A DNA stretch of 5,205 nt from JBJXGF01 sp046153015 (GTDB lineage Bacteria; Actinomycetota; Acidimicrobiia; Acidimicrobiales; CAIXPF01), in the NCBI GenBank assembly GCA_046153015.1, contig JBJXGF010000292.1, forward strand, positions 1 through 5,205, read 5' to 3'. The notes below the pieces were generated by a model that worked only from the letters and a program-made list of their open reading frames with translations, was not told the origin of the DNA and made no database searches. Below, one piece after another: positions 1 to 4,627 of this stretch; position 1 is the first letter of the stretch; each line of letters begins with the position of its first letter. A program made the translations under genes and the position numbers.

Positions 1-383
1 GCCGCCGCGGCGGCGACGCTCGGGGGTGCGGCGACGGCGGGGCCGGCCGCCACGGGGATCTGCTCCACCACCGTGCGGTCCACGAAGGCCGGCGCCAGGC
101 CCCAGGCGGCGAACGCCAGCGGCGGACCCACCGCGAGGCCCGTGCGCAGCGCCGGGTTGCGGACGAACCGGCGGATCACCAGCCGGCTGAGCGCCGTCCA
201 GCCCAGCACCGCGGCGCCCAGCCGGAGACGGCCCTGCGCGGTGGTGGGCAGCTGCGCCCGCAGGTCGGGGTTGAGGGCGAGCGCCGCCGCCAGCACTGCG
301 CCGAGCGCCGCCGCCGCCACCAGGCGCAGGGTGCGCCCCGAGATCCTCGCCGTCCTCGCCGTCCTCGCCGTCCTCGCCGTCAC
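1..383 (-). CDS. Small multi-pass membrane protein of unknown function, 3' end outside window
   Basis: The reading frame runs from a GTG start at 383 to the left edge and stays open for 127 codons. The start is supported by GAGGAG at 391-396, 7 nt upstream. The protein begins with four TAR repeats (residues 2-13), giving a positively charged N-terminus. Hydrophobic segments follow at about 20-38, 55-69 and 82-101, so it is probably an inner-membrane protein with two or three spans. After the last span comes a linker (AFVDRTVVEQIP, 99-110) and an Ala/Pro-rich stretch. That linker loosely recalls the segment before DM13 electron-transfer domains in actinobacterial membrane proteins, but the domain itself would lie outside the window, so this is only a guess. 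The gene follows nhaA on the same strand after 86 bp and may be cotranscribed with it. The coding call is moderate; the function is unknown. Confidence 0.6.
   Translation of the reverse strand, partial: MTARTARTARTARISGRTLRLVAAAALGAVLAAALALNPDLRAQLPTTAQGRLRLGAAVLGWTALSRLVIRRFVRNPALRTGLAVGPPLAFAAWGLAPAFVDRTVVEQIPVAAGPAVAAPPSVAAAA
343..380. repeat. 9-bp tandem repeat, four units, coding for TAR repeats
   Basis: The unit GTCCTCGCC occurs four times head to tail on the plus strand (343-351, 352-360, 361-369, 370-378); the first unit starts with A instead of G. On the minus strand it encodes Thr-Ala-Arg four times immediately after the start codon of the small membrane protein. The unit length is a multiple of three, so copy-number changes by slippage would keep the reading frame and only change the length of the basic N-terminus. 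Confidence 0.85.
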
Positions 384-390
384 GCTGCCG

Positions 391-396
391 CTCCTC
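391..396 (-). promoter_or_regulatory. Ribosome binding site of the small membrane protein gene
   Basis: GAGGAG on the minus strand lies 7 nt before the GTG at 383. It is the main reason for choosing that start. Confidence 0.6.
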
Positions 397-469
397 GTCT
401 CGTCGAGGCCAGTGTGGCCGAGCGCGGCCGAGCGGGGCCGGCCAACCCGATGAACAACCGCGAAACCTC

Positions 470-1750
470 TCACGCTCGGCGGCTGCGACCGCCTCGCAGG
501 AGCCCGAGCGACAGCGCGGCGCTGGCCACCGAGGCCAACAGGATCGCCAGCTTCGCCTCCTCGCGCACCGCCTCCCCGGTGAAGGCCAGCTCGCTCACGA
601 ACAGGGCCACCGTGAAGCCGATGCCGGCCGCCGCCCCCACCCCCAGGCGGGCGCGGCCGGGGCCGGGCGGCCCGTCGAAGAGGCCGAGGCGGGCCCCGGA
701 GCGGGTCGCCACCAGCACTCCCAGCGGCTTGCCCACGAGCAGGCCGAGCACGATGCCCCAGAACACCGCGCCCTGCACCGCGTCGCTGAAGCGCTCGGCG
801 GAGAGCACGAGCCCGGCGTTGGCCAGGGCGAACACCGGCACGATCACGTAGCTGCTCCAGGGGTGCAGCACGTGCTCGAGCCACTCCACGACCGACACCG
901 TGCCCTTCGCCCGGGCCACGGCGGCCCGAGCGGTGTGCAGCTCATCGAGCTCGGGGGTTTCCTCGGCGTCGAAGAGGTCGGGCGCCGCCCGGGGCGAGGA
1001 GGGCGTCAGCAGCCCCATGGCCACGCCGGCCAGCGTGGGGTGGATGTGGGCCTCGTTTAGTGAGAGCCACAAGGCGCCGCCGGCGAGCACGTAGGCGGGC
1101 GTGGCCTGAACGTCGCGCCACCGGAGCACCAGGACCGCCACGAGCGCCGCCGCCGCTGCACCGAGGGCGGCGAGGCCGACGCCCTCGGAGTAGAACAGCG
1201 CGATCACGGCGATCGCCCCGATGTCGTCCACCACGGCCAGCCCGAGCAGGAACACGCGCAGTTCGGGCGAGGCGCGGGGCCCGGCGAGGGCGAGCACGCC
1301 CACCGCCAAGGCGATGTCGGTGGCCATCGGCACCCCCCAGCCGCCCGGAGCGCTGCGCCCCGCCACCGCCAGGTAGATCGCGGCGGGAACGACCATCCCG
1401 CCGAGCGCGGCGGCCGCCGGGAGCAGCGCGGCGCGCCGCCCGGCGAGGCTGCCCGCGGTGAGCTCACGTTTGATCTCGAGGCCGACCACCAGGAAGAACA
1501 CGGTCATCGCGCCGTCGTTGACCCAGTGGCGGAGGTCGTGCTCGAGCCGCCAACCGCCCAGGCGGAGGCCGAGCTCGGCGCCCCAGAGCTCGCTGTACGC
1601 CGCCCGCCACGGCGAGTTCGCCCACACCAGCGCCACCGCCGCCGCGGCAACGAGCAGCGCGCCGCCGCCCGCTTCGGCGGCGAGGAAGTCGCGCACGGGG
1701 GACAGCGCCCGGGCGATGGGGCGCGGTCGACGGTTGGCTGCAAGACGCAT
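470..1750 (-). CDS. nhaA: Na+/H+ antiporter NhaA
   Basis: A complete 426-residue protein of the NhaA family, an inner-membrane antiporter that exports Na+ (or Li+) in exchange for H+ and supports pH and salt homeostasis. Family motifs appear in order: GGGALL at 28-33, WVNDGAMTVFFLVVGLEIKREL at 76-97, GVPMATDIALAVGVLAL at 139-155, AVVDDIGAIAVIALFY at 172-187, FALANAG at 307-313, GKPLG at 340-344 and GIGFTVALFVSELAF at 376-390. The ion-binding aspartates of E. coli NhaA (D163, D164) correspond to D175 and D176. D145 in ATDIA corresponds to D133, and K341 to K300. All are present, so it should be active. Length is slightly above that of E. coli NhaA (388) because of a longer N-terminus and a charged loop at about 251-285. 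The ATG at 1750 was chosen because GGAGGA (1761-1766) lies 10 nt upstream and the family homology begins soon after it. An in-frame extension to 1861 has no family similarity and overlaps the divergent gene. Confidence 0.96.
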   Translation of the reverse strand: MRLAANRRPRPIARALSPVRDFLAAEAGGGALLVAAAAVALVWANSPWRAAYSELWGAELGLRLGGWRLEHDLRHWVNDGAMTVFFLVVGLEIKRELTAGSLAGRRAALLPAAAALGGMVVPAAIYLAVAGRSAPGGWGVPMATDIALAVGVLALAGPRASPELRVFLLGLAVVDDIGAIAVIALFYSEGVGLAALGAAAAALVAVLVLRWRDVQATPAYVLAGGALWLSLNEAHIHPTLAGVAMGLLTPSSPRAAPDLFDAEETPELDELHTARAAVARAKGTVSVVEWLEHVLHPWSSYVIVPVFALANAGLVLSAERFSDAVQGAVFWGIVLGLLVGKPLGVLVATRSGARLGLFDGPPGPGRARLGVGAAAGIGFTVALFVSELAFTGEAVREEAKLAILLASVASAALSLGLLRGGRSRRA

Positions 1751-1760
1751 GGGGGCGATC

Positions 1761-1766
1761 TCCTCC
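1761..1766 (-). promoter_or_regulatory. Ribosome binding site of nhaA
   Basis: GGAGGA on the minus strand lies 10 nt before the ATG at 1750. It decides between this start and a longer in-frame extension reaching 1861. Confidence 0.7.
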
Positions 1767-1803
1767 GATCGCCGACCAGTCTTCCCGGCACACCCGGCCG
1801 GCG

Positions 1804-1809
1804 AGCTTA
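1804..1809 (-). promoter_or_regulatory. Weak candidate -10 element for nhaA
   Basis: TAAGCT on the minus strand fits the actinobacterial TANNNT pattern and would give a leader of roughly 45-50 nt before the nhaA start. There is no convincing -35 sequence. The hexamer stands out mainly because the surrounding DNA is so GC-rich. Confidence 0.22.
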
Positions 1810-1830
1810 CCGGTGCGAGCCCACGGCCGG

Positions 1831-1836
1831 TAGGGT
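1831..1836 (+). promoter_or_regulatory. Candidate -10 element giving a leaderless methyltransferase mRNA
   Basis: TAGGGT fits TANNNT and ends 8 nt before the GTG at 1845, the spacing expected if transcription begins at or next to the start codon. No good Shine-Dalgarno site exists for this gene; the AGGG inside the same hexamer could be a weak one. Leaderless mRNAs are common in actinobacteria, so this reading is plausible, but no clear -35 is seen. Confidence 0.3.
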
Positions 1837-1844
1837 CCGCGCCC

Positions 1845-2792
1845 GTGCCCGAGCGCTGCACGGCCTATCTCGCTCCGCCGGGGCTGGAGGCCGAGCTCGA
1901 CCACGAGCTGCAGGCCGCGGGGGTGGCGGTGCGCCACCGGCACGGCGGCCTGCTGGTGGCCGAGGGCCCGGCAGTCGAGCCGGTGTGGGCGGCGAATGTG
2001 TGGCGCGCGGCCGAGCCGATCCCGGTCGCCTCGATCGCCGACGCCGCGGCCGAGCTGTGGCGCCGGCAGCGGAACTGGGCGGTGTACGCCCCGCTGCACC
2101 GAGGCCGGGCCGGGCTGATCGCCGCCCGCCTGCCGCACGTGTCGGCCAGGCCGCTGGCGCTGCGGGCGGCGGCGCCGGCCGCGCCGCTCGGCTCGTGGAC
2201 GCTGCTCGAACCCCACCTGATGCTGGCTTCCACCGACTGTTCCAGCCCGTTCCCCAACGGCGAGATCCGCCTGGTGGAGGATCGCCAGGGCCCGCCGAGC
2301 CGGGCCTATCTCAAGCTCTGGGAGCTGTTCGTGCGTCTTGGCCGCTGGCCGCAGGCGGGCGAGCTCTGCGTGGACCTCGGGGCCAGCCCGGGCGGGTGGA
2401 CGTGGCTCTTGAGCGAGCTCGGCGCTCGGGTGGTGGCGGTCGACAAGGCGCCGCTGGATCCCGAGGTTGCCGCCCGTCCCGGCGTCACCTGGCGTCAGGA
2501 GAGCGCCTTCGCGCTCGACCCGGCCAGCCTCGCCGCCCCGGTCGCATGGCTGTGCTGCGACGTGGTGTGCTACCCGCGCCGGCTGCTCCCGCTCATCGAG
2601 CGCTGGCGCGGCGGCGGCGCCCGCAACGTCGTGTGCACCGTGAAGCTGCAAGGCGCCACCGATTACGAGGCGATCGCCCGGTTGGCCGCCATCCCCGGTG
2701 GGCGCCTGGCGCACCTGCACCACAACAAGCACGAGCTCACCTCCGCCCTCGTCGAGAGCGACGGCGAAGGTCCCGGCGAGCGGTCTGGCTGA
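1845..2792 (+). CDS. RlmM/FtsJ-like SAM-dependent RNA 2'-O-ribose methyltransferase
   Basis: A 315-residue protein resembling RlmM, the enzyme that methylates the ribose 2'-OH of a 23S rRNA cytidine using S-adenosylmethionine. The N-terminus (TAYLAPPGLEAELDHEL, 6-22) matches the opening of RlmM. The joining motif SPFPNGEIRL...PSRAYLKLWE is at 134-160, and the SAM-binding loop VDLGASPGGW at 176-185 is followed by VVAVDKAPL (196-204). The K-D-K-E tetrad of FtsJ-type enzymes appears complete: K157, D239 (CCDVV), K267 (TVKLQG) and E297 (KHELT). The protein is about 50 residues shorter than E. coli RlmM (366), with the deficit mostly in the N-terminal RNA-binding half, so the exact target nucleotide could differ. 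The GTG start was chosen because the N-terminal match begins just after it; the frame is open further upstream but overlaps nhaA. Cytoplasmic. The enzyme class is secure, the substrate is inferred. Confidence 0.9.
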   Translation: MPERCTAYLAPPGLEAELDHELQAAGVAVRHRHGGLLVAEGPAVEPVWAANVWRAAEPIPVASIADAAAELWRRQRNWAVYAPLHRGRAGLIAARLPHVSARPLALRAAAPAAPLGSWTLLEPHLMLASTDCSSPFPNGEIRLVEDRQGPPSRAYLKLWELFVRLGRWPQAGELCVDLGASPGGWTWLLSELGARVVAVDKAPLDPEVAARPGVTWRQESAFALDPASLAAPVAWLCCDVVCYPRRLLPLIERWRGGGARNVVCTVKLQGATDYEAIARLAAIPGGRLAHLHHNKHELTSALVESDGEGPGERSG

Positions 2793-2832
2793 ACCGCCTG
2801 GGGCTGGGGAAGGAGGGGCGGGAGGGCCCTCT

Positions 2833-2846
2833 GGCCGTTCCCGGCC
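2833..2846 (+). other. Small hairpin downstream of the methyltransferase gene
   Basis: GGCCG, loop TTCC, CGGCC forms a 5-bp GC-only stem 40 nt after the stop codon. No T-run follows, so it is not a standard intrinsic terminator. It could aid transcription ending or mRNA stability, or be incidental in such GC-rich DNA. Confidence 0.3.
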
Positions 2847-2893
2847 GACGCCCGGGAGTGCACAGTGCGAACCAGGCACGACCGAGGACCGAC

Positions 2894-2899
2894 AGGAGG
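2894..2899 (+). promoter_or_regulatory. Perfect Shine-Dalgarno site of the 85-residue gene
   Basis: AGGAGG lies 8 nt before the ATG at 2908. It is the best ribosome binding site in the window and strong evidence that this short frame is translated. Confidence 0.8.
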
Positions 2900-2907
2900 C
2901 GTAGACG

Positions 2908-3165
2908 ATGGCAGCCGAGCAGACCGTCGACGTGGAGTTCACCGCGGAGGAGTCGGCCGCGCTCCACAAGGCCTTGCTGACGTACTGCTCGGATCTGCGC
3001 ATGGAGATCGTCGACACCGACAACCCCGAGTACAAACGGGACCTGCGCAGCGAACGGGAGATGCTCGAAGGAGTGCTGGCCAAGCTCGACGCCGCCGCCG
3101 AGGCCGGAGGGCGGGGCGCCGAGGCCCGAGTCGTGGTCGGCCTCGTCGCGGTGTGGACCACCTGA
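2908..3165 (+). CDS. Uncharacterised small acidic helical protein (85 aa)
   Basis: I do not recognise a named family. The start is firmly set by the perfect AGGAGG 8 nt upstream. Residues 6-10 (TVDVE) look like a short strand. Two charged, amphipathic segments likely to be helices follow: about 12-35 (TAEESAALHKALLTYCSDLRMEI) and about 40-65 (PEYKRDLRSEREMLEGVLAKLDAA), with a turn at DTDNP (36-40). This suggests a helical hairpin, probably cytoplasmic and perhaps oligomeric or a partner-binding protein. The tail (66-85) changes character to Gly/Ala/Val-rich and looks unrelated to the rest. The stop codon is directly followed by a repeat element, so the tail may have been altered when the repeat arrived. 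There are no membrane segments and no enzyme motif. The gene starts 115 bp after the methyltransferase. Confidence 0.8.
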   Translation: MAAEQTVDVEFTAEESAALHKALLTYCSDLRMEIVDTDNPEYKRDLRSEREMLEGVLAKLDAAAEAGGRGAEARVVVGLVAVWTT

Positions 3166-3218
3166 GCAGCCCCCAGCGCAGATGCAGCGGAGCTGCCGGC
3201 CCGGGAGCGCCCGCGAGC

Positions 3219-3241
3219 GGGACGGGGCTGGGGTCTGGGGG
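3219..3241 (+). other. Putative G-quadruplex motif in repeat copy 1
   Basis: Four G-runs of 3, 4, 4 and 5 bases are separated by spacers AC, CT and TCT, fitting the standard pattern of four G3+ runs with loops of 1-7 nt. The last run is also the 5' arm of the hairpin at 3235-3253, so the two structures would exclude each other. Confidence 0.6.
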
Positions 3242-3295
3242 CGCAGCCCCCAGAACAGATGCAGCGGAGCTGCCGGCCCGGGAGCGCCAGCGAGC

Positions 3296-3318
3296 GGGAC
3301 GGGGATGGGGTCTGGGGG
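3296..3318 (+). other. Putative G-quadruplex motif in repeat copy 2
   Basis: This has the same layout as the motif 77 bp upstream: G-runs of 3, 4, 4 and 5 with spacers AC, AT and TCT, again overlapping the 5' arm of the hairpin (3312-3330). It lies 76 bp upstream of the FAS1-like start codon, just before the candidate promoter. Confidence 0.6.
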
Positions 3319-3347
3319 CGCAGCCCCCAGGTCGTACACAGCGCCCT

Positions 3348-3353
3348 TATGAT
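3348..3353 (+). promoter_or_regulatory. Candidate -10 element for the hydratase pair
   Basis: TATGAT differs from the TATAAT consensus at one position and is the most AT-rich hexamer in the neighbourhood. It would start transcription near 3360, giving a leader of about 35 nt. No -35 match is visible; the -35 position falls on the end of the repeat hairpin (3325-3330). This makes a repeat-adjacent promoter possible. Confidence 0.4.
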
Positions 3354-3383
3354 GGCGGCCGCTGGGAGCCCGGCAGACGCGTC

Positions 3384-3389
3384 AGGGGG
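3384..3389 (+). promoter_or_regulatory. Ribosome binding site of the FAS1-like gene
   Basis: AGGGGG lies 5 nt before the ATG at 3395 and supports that start over other in-frame codons. Confidence 0.55.
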
Positions 3390-3394
3390 TAGCT

Positions 3395-3952
3395 ATGCCC
3401 GAGCAGGACACGCTGGTCACGCAGGACATGCTCGATCGTAAGGGGGTCTGGGGCAGGGAACGGGTGTCGCCCCCGGTCAGCGAGTCGGACATCCGGAAAT
3501 GGGCGATCGCGGTGTACTGGCCCAACACGCCCCCGCCGATCTTCTGGGACGAGGAGTACGCGAAGACCACCCGTTGGGGCGGCATCATCGCCCCGCCCGA
3601 TTTCAACCCGTTCGCCTGGCCGATCGTGCCCGACCGGGCCGAGCGGGCGGAGGCGAAGAAGGCGAAGCAGGCGGACAAGGCGGCCGCGGCGAGCGACTCC
3701 GCGGAGGCCGCGGGCATGGTCAACAGCCCCAAGGCCGGCCGCGGGCAGCGGGGAATGAACGGCGGTCAGGTGGAGACCTACGGCGTGCCGATGCGCCCGG
3801 GCAACCTGATCACGGCCCGGAACCGGCTCCGCGACTGGGAGGAGCGCGAGACCCGCCTCGGCCTCACGCTGTTCAGCTACAGCGAGACCGAGTGGCGCAA
3901 CGAGGAGGGCGAGCTGGTCAAGCTCCGCGTCTCCACCGGCATCCGGTACTGA
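3395..3952 (+). CDS. FAS1-like dehydratase-domain protein (MaoC-like hot-dog subunit)
   Basis: A 185-residue protein with the look of the FAS1-like/MaoC N-terminal dehydratase family, which adopts a hot-dog fold and acts on enoyl-CoA or enoyl-ACP. Visible family segments are SESDIRKWAIAVYWPNTPP (29-47), FWDEEYAKTTRWGGIIAPPDF (50-70), NGGQVETYGVPMRPGNLIT (122-140) and a strand-rich C-terminus with NEEGELVKLRVSTGIRY (169-185). The Asp/His catalytic dyad of active hydratase subunits is absent: the corresponding region reads NTPPPIFWDEEYA, without His. That fits a HadA-like substrate-binding subunit working with the MaoC-like protein encoded 137 bp downstream. A charged Ala/Lys-rich insertion (about 81-118) splits the domain and is probably a flexible loop. 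Cytoplasmic. Start ATG with AGGGGG 5 nt upstream. The stop codon TGA is the first three bases of a 20-bp direct repeat. The substrate is unknown. Confidence 0.88.
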   Translation: MPEQDTLVTQDMLDRKGVWGRERVSPPVSESDIRKWAIAVYWPNTPPPIFWDEEYAKTTRWGGIIAPPDFNPFAWPIVPDRAERAEAKKAKQADKAAAASDSAEAAGMVNSPKAGRGQRGMNGGQVETYGVPMRPGNLITARNRLRDWEERETRLGLTLFSYSETEWRNEEGELVKLRVSTGIRY

Positions 3953-4050
3953 GCGAAGCGATGGCGGCCGTGCGAGCGCAGCGAGCCGGACGCTGATGGG
4001 GTCTGGGGGCGCAGCCCCCAGCGAGAGAACTGAGCGAAGCGAAGGCGGCC
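3950..4050 (+). repeat. 20-bp direct repeats flanking hairpin element copy 3
   Basis: TGAGCGAAGCGATGGCGGCC (3950-3969) recurs at 4031-4050 with one change (T to A), a period of 81 bp. The first copy begins with the stop codon of the FAS1-like gene. The hairpin element lies between them. This may be a partial tandem duplication like the 77-bp one upstream, or a trace of how the element was inserted. Confidence 0.8.
3965..4025 (+). repeat. Intergenic hairpin element, copy 3
   Basis: A 61-bp element from CGGCCGTGCGAGCG to CAGCGAG. It contains the same 25-bp G-rich/hairpin core found in copies 1, 2 and 4; the hairpin CTGGGGGC-GCA-GCCCCCAG is at 4003-4021. It aligns end to end with the element at 4541-4602 with 4 substitutions and one 1-bp indel. 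Unlike copies 1 and 2 it lacks the full set of four G-runs. No T-run follows the stem. Confidence 0.92.
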
Positions 4051-4089
4051 CTCCCCTCCCCAGACGACAGAGAAGGACGACGCAAGGCC

Positions 4090-4524
4090 ATGGCATACAA
4101 GCTGTATTTCGAGGACGTGCAGGTCGGCGATGAGGTCCCGGCCTGGTCGCGCAAGACCGATTTCATGAACTGGAACCGCTACGCAGCAGTCAACGACGAG
4201 TTCGTGTACATCCACATGGACGACGCCGCCGGACGAGCCGCGCTGAACGAGCAGGGCGCGTTCGGCATGGGCAACCTGCGCTACGCGTACATCGTGAACG
4301 CGCTGCAGGACTGGATAGGCGACGAGGCGCAGATCCGTGAGATCGGCTGCCAGTTCCGGGCGATCAACCAGAAGGACGACGTGCTGACCGTGGTCGCCCA
4401 GGTGACCGACAAGAAGGTGGAGGAGGGCGAGCACCGCGTCTACCTGAAGGTCGACGTGGTGAACCAGAAGGGCGAGCCCACCTGCCCCGGCCACGCAGTG
4501 GTGACCGTCCCCGCCCGGGGCTAG
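4090..4524 (+). CDS. MaoC-like (R)-specific enoyl hydratase/dehydratase subunit
   Basis: A 144-residue single hot-dog-domain protein of the MaoC dehydratase family, predicted to hydrate enoyl-CoA or dehydrate 3-hydroxyacyl thioesters. The active-site segment is YAAVNDEFVYIHMDD (31-45). The usual pattern GDxNPIHxD keeps the histidine (H42) and the following Asp (D44), but the catalytic Asp position holds Glu (E37), preceded by D36, and Asn-Pro is replaced by Val-Tyr. Next come GAFGMGNLRYAYIVN (56-70) and a beta-rich C-terminal half (85-143) as expected for the fold. It probably pairs with the FAS1-like protein just upstream, in the manner of HadA-HadB or ChsH1-ChsH2. The ATG at 4090 has AGAAGGA (4071-4077) 12 nt upstream, slightly far. 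A hairpin repeat separates the two partner genes. Cytoplasmic; the substrate and pathway cannot be told from this window. Confidence 0.88.
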   Translation: MAYKLYFEDVQVGDEVPAWSRKTDFMNWNRYAAVNDEFVYIHMDDAAGRAALNEQGAFGMGNLRYAYIVNALQDWIGDEAQIREIGCQFRAINQKDDVLTVVAQVTDKKVEEGEHRVYLKVDVVNQKGEPTCPGHAVVTVPARG

Positions 4525-4540
4525 ACCGAGCGAGTCCTGG

Positions 4541-4602
4541 CGACCGTGCGAGCGTCAGCGAGCCGGGCGGCGATGGGGTCTGGGGGCGCAGCCCCCAGCG
4601 AG
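4541..4602 (+). repeat. Intergenic hairpin element, copy 4
   Basis: A 62-bp element beginning 16 nt after the stop codon of the MaoC-like gene, aligning with copy 3 along its whole length with 4 substitutions and one extra T. The perfect 8-bp hairpin CTGGGGGC-GCA-GCCCCCAG lies at 4580-4598. Three G-runs of at least 3 precede the loop, one short of the quadruplex pattern. No T-run follows. Confidence 0.92.
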
Positions 4603-4627
4603 GGCTAGGCGCCCCGGGACCTTCTGC

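Larger units (their letters stand above)
3166..3330 (+). repeat. 77-bp tandem duplication of the intergenic hairpin element (copies 1 and 2)
   Basis: Starting at the base after the stop codon, a 77-bp unit occurs at 3166-3242 and again at 3243-3319, differing at only 4 positions, followed by an 11-bp partial third unit (GCAGCCCCCAG, 3320-3330). Each unit contains a small hairpin (GCAGC-GGA-GCTGC at 3184-3196 and 3261-3273), a G-rich stretch, and the large hairpin CTGGGGGC-GCA-GCCCCCAG completed across the unit boundary (3235-3253 and 3312-3330). The 3' halves match the elements at 3965-4025 and 4541-4602. No long open frame with plausible codon use explains it. Confidence 0.93.

Noticed and set aside
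415..440. Short 10-bp repeat (GGCCGAGCG twice) between nhaA and the small membrane gene
   Set aside because: Only about two and a half imperfect copies of a simple GC-rich word; not distinguishable from background here.
73..453. Plus-strand frame of 126 codons at the left edge
   Set aside because: Low-complexity Arg/Ala/Ser composition; the minus-strand frame has a ribosome binding site, membrane segments and sensible codon use.
1794..1830. Inverted repeat CCGGCCG...CGGCCGG in the divergent intergenic region as an operator
   Set aside because: Seven-base GC-only arms 23 bp apart are expected by chance in this composition, and no regulator gene is nearby.
1458..1844. N-terminal extension of the methyltransferase back to 1458
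   Set aside because: It overlaps nhaA on the opposite strand, and the RlmM-like N-terminus begins just after the GTG at 1845.
1751..1861. N-terminal extension of nhaA to an ATG at 1861
   Set aside because: The added 37 residues have no NhaA similarity, and a good ribosome binding site sits before the ATG at 1750.
1526..2980. Plus-strand open frame of 484 codons overlapping nhaA, the methyltransferase and the 85-residue gene
   Set aside because: Arg/Gly/Ala/Pro-rich, no domain, and in a different frame from the well-supported methyltransferase.
1464..3161. Long minus-strand open frame (565 codons) opposite the methyltransferase
   Set aside because: It runs antisense to a gene with a full set of catalytic motifs, has biased low-complexity composition and no recognisable domain. 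Long antisense frames are expected in such GC-rich DNA.
3166..3330. CRISPR array
   Set aside because: The repetition is a 77-bp tandem unit with nearly identical sequence throughout; there are no unique spacers and no cas genes.
2737..3339. Minus-strand frames translating the repeats as peptides such as WGLRPQTP or GAAPPDP (also 3347-4096, 3877-4494, 4364-4876)
   Set aside because: These peptides come from the hairpin repeats read on the opposite strand. They appear in several unrelated frames and oppose well-supported genes.
3235..4598. Repeat hairpins as standard intrinsic terminators
   Set aside because: The stems are strong but none is followed by a T-run on either strand, so they are listed as repeats. 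T-less termination remains possible.
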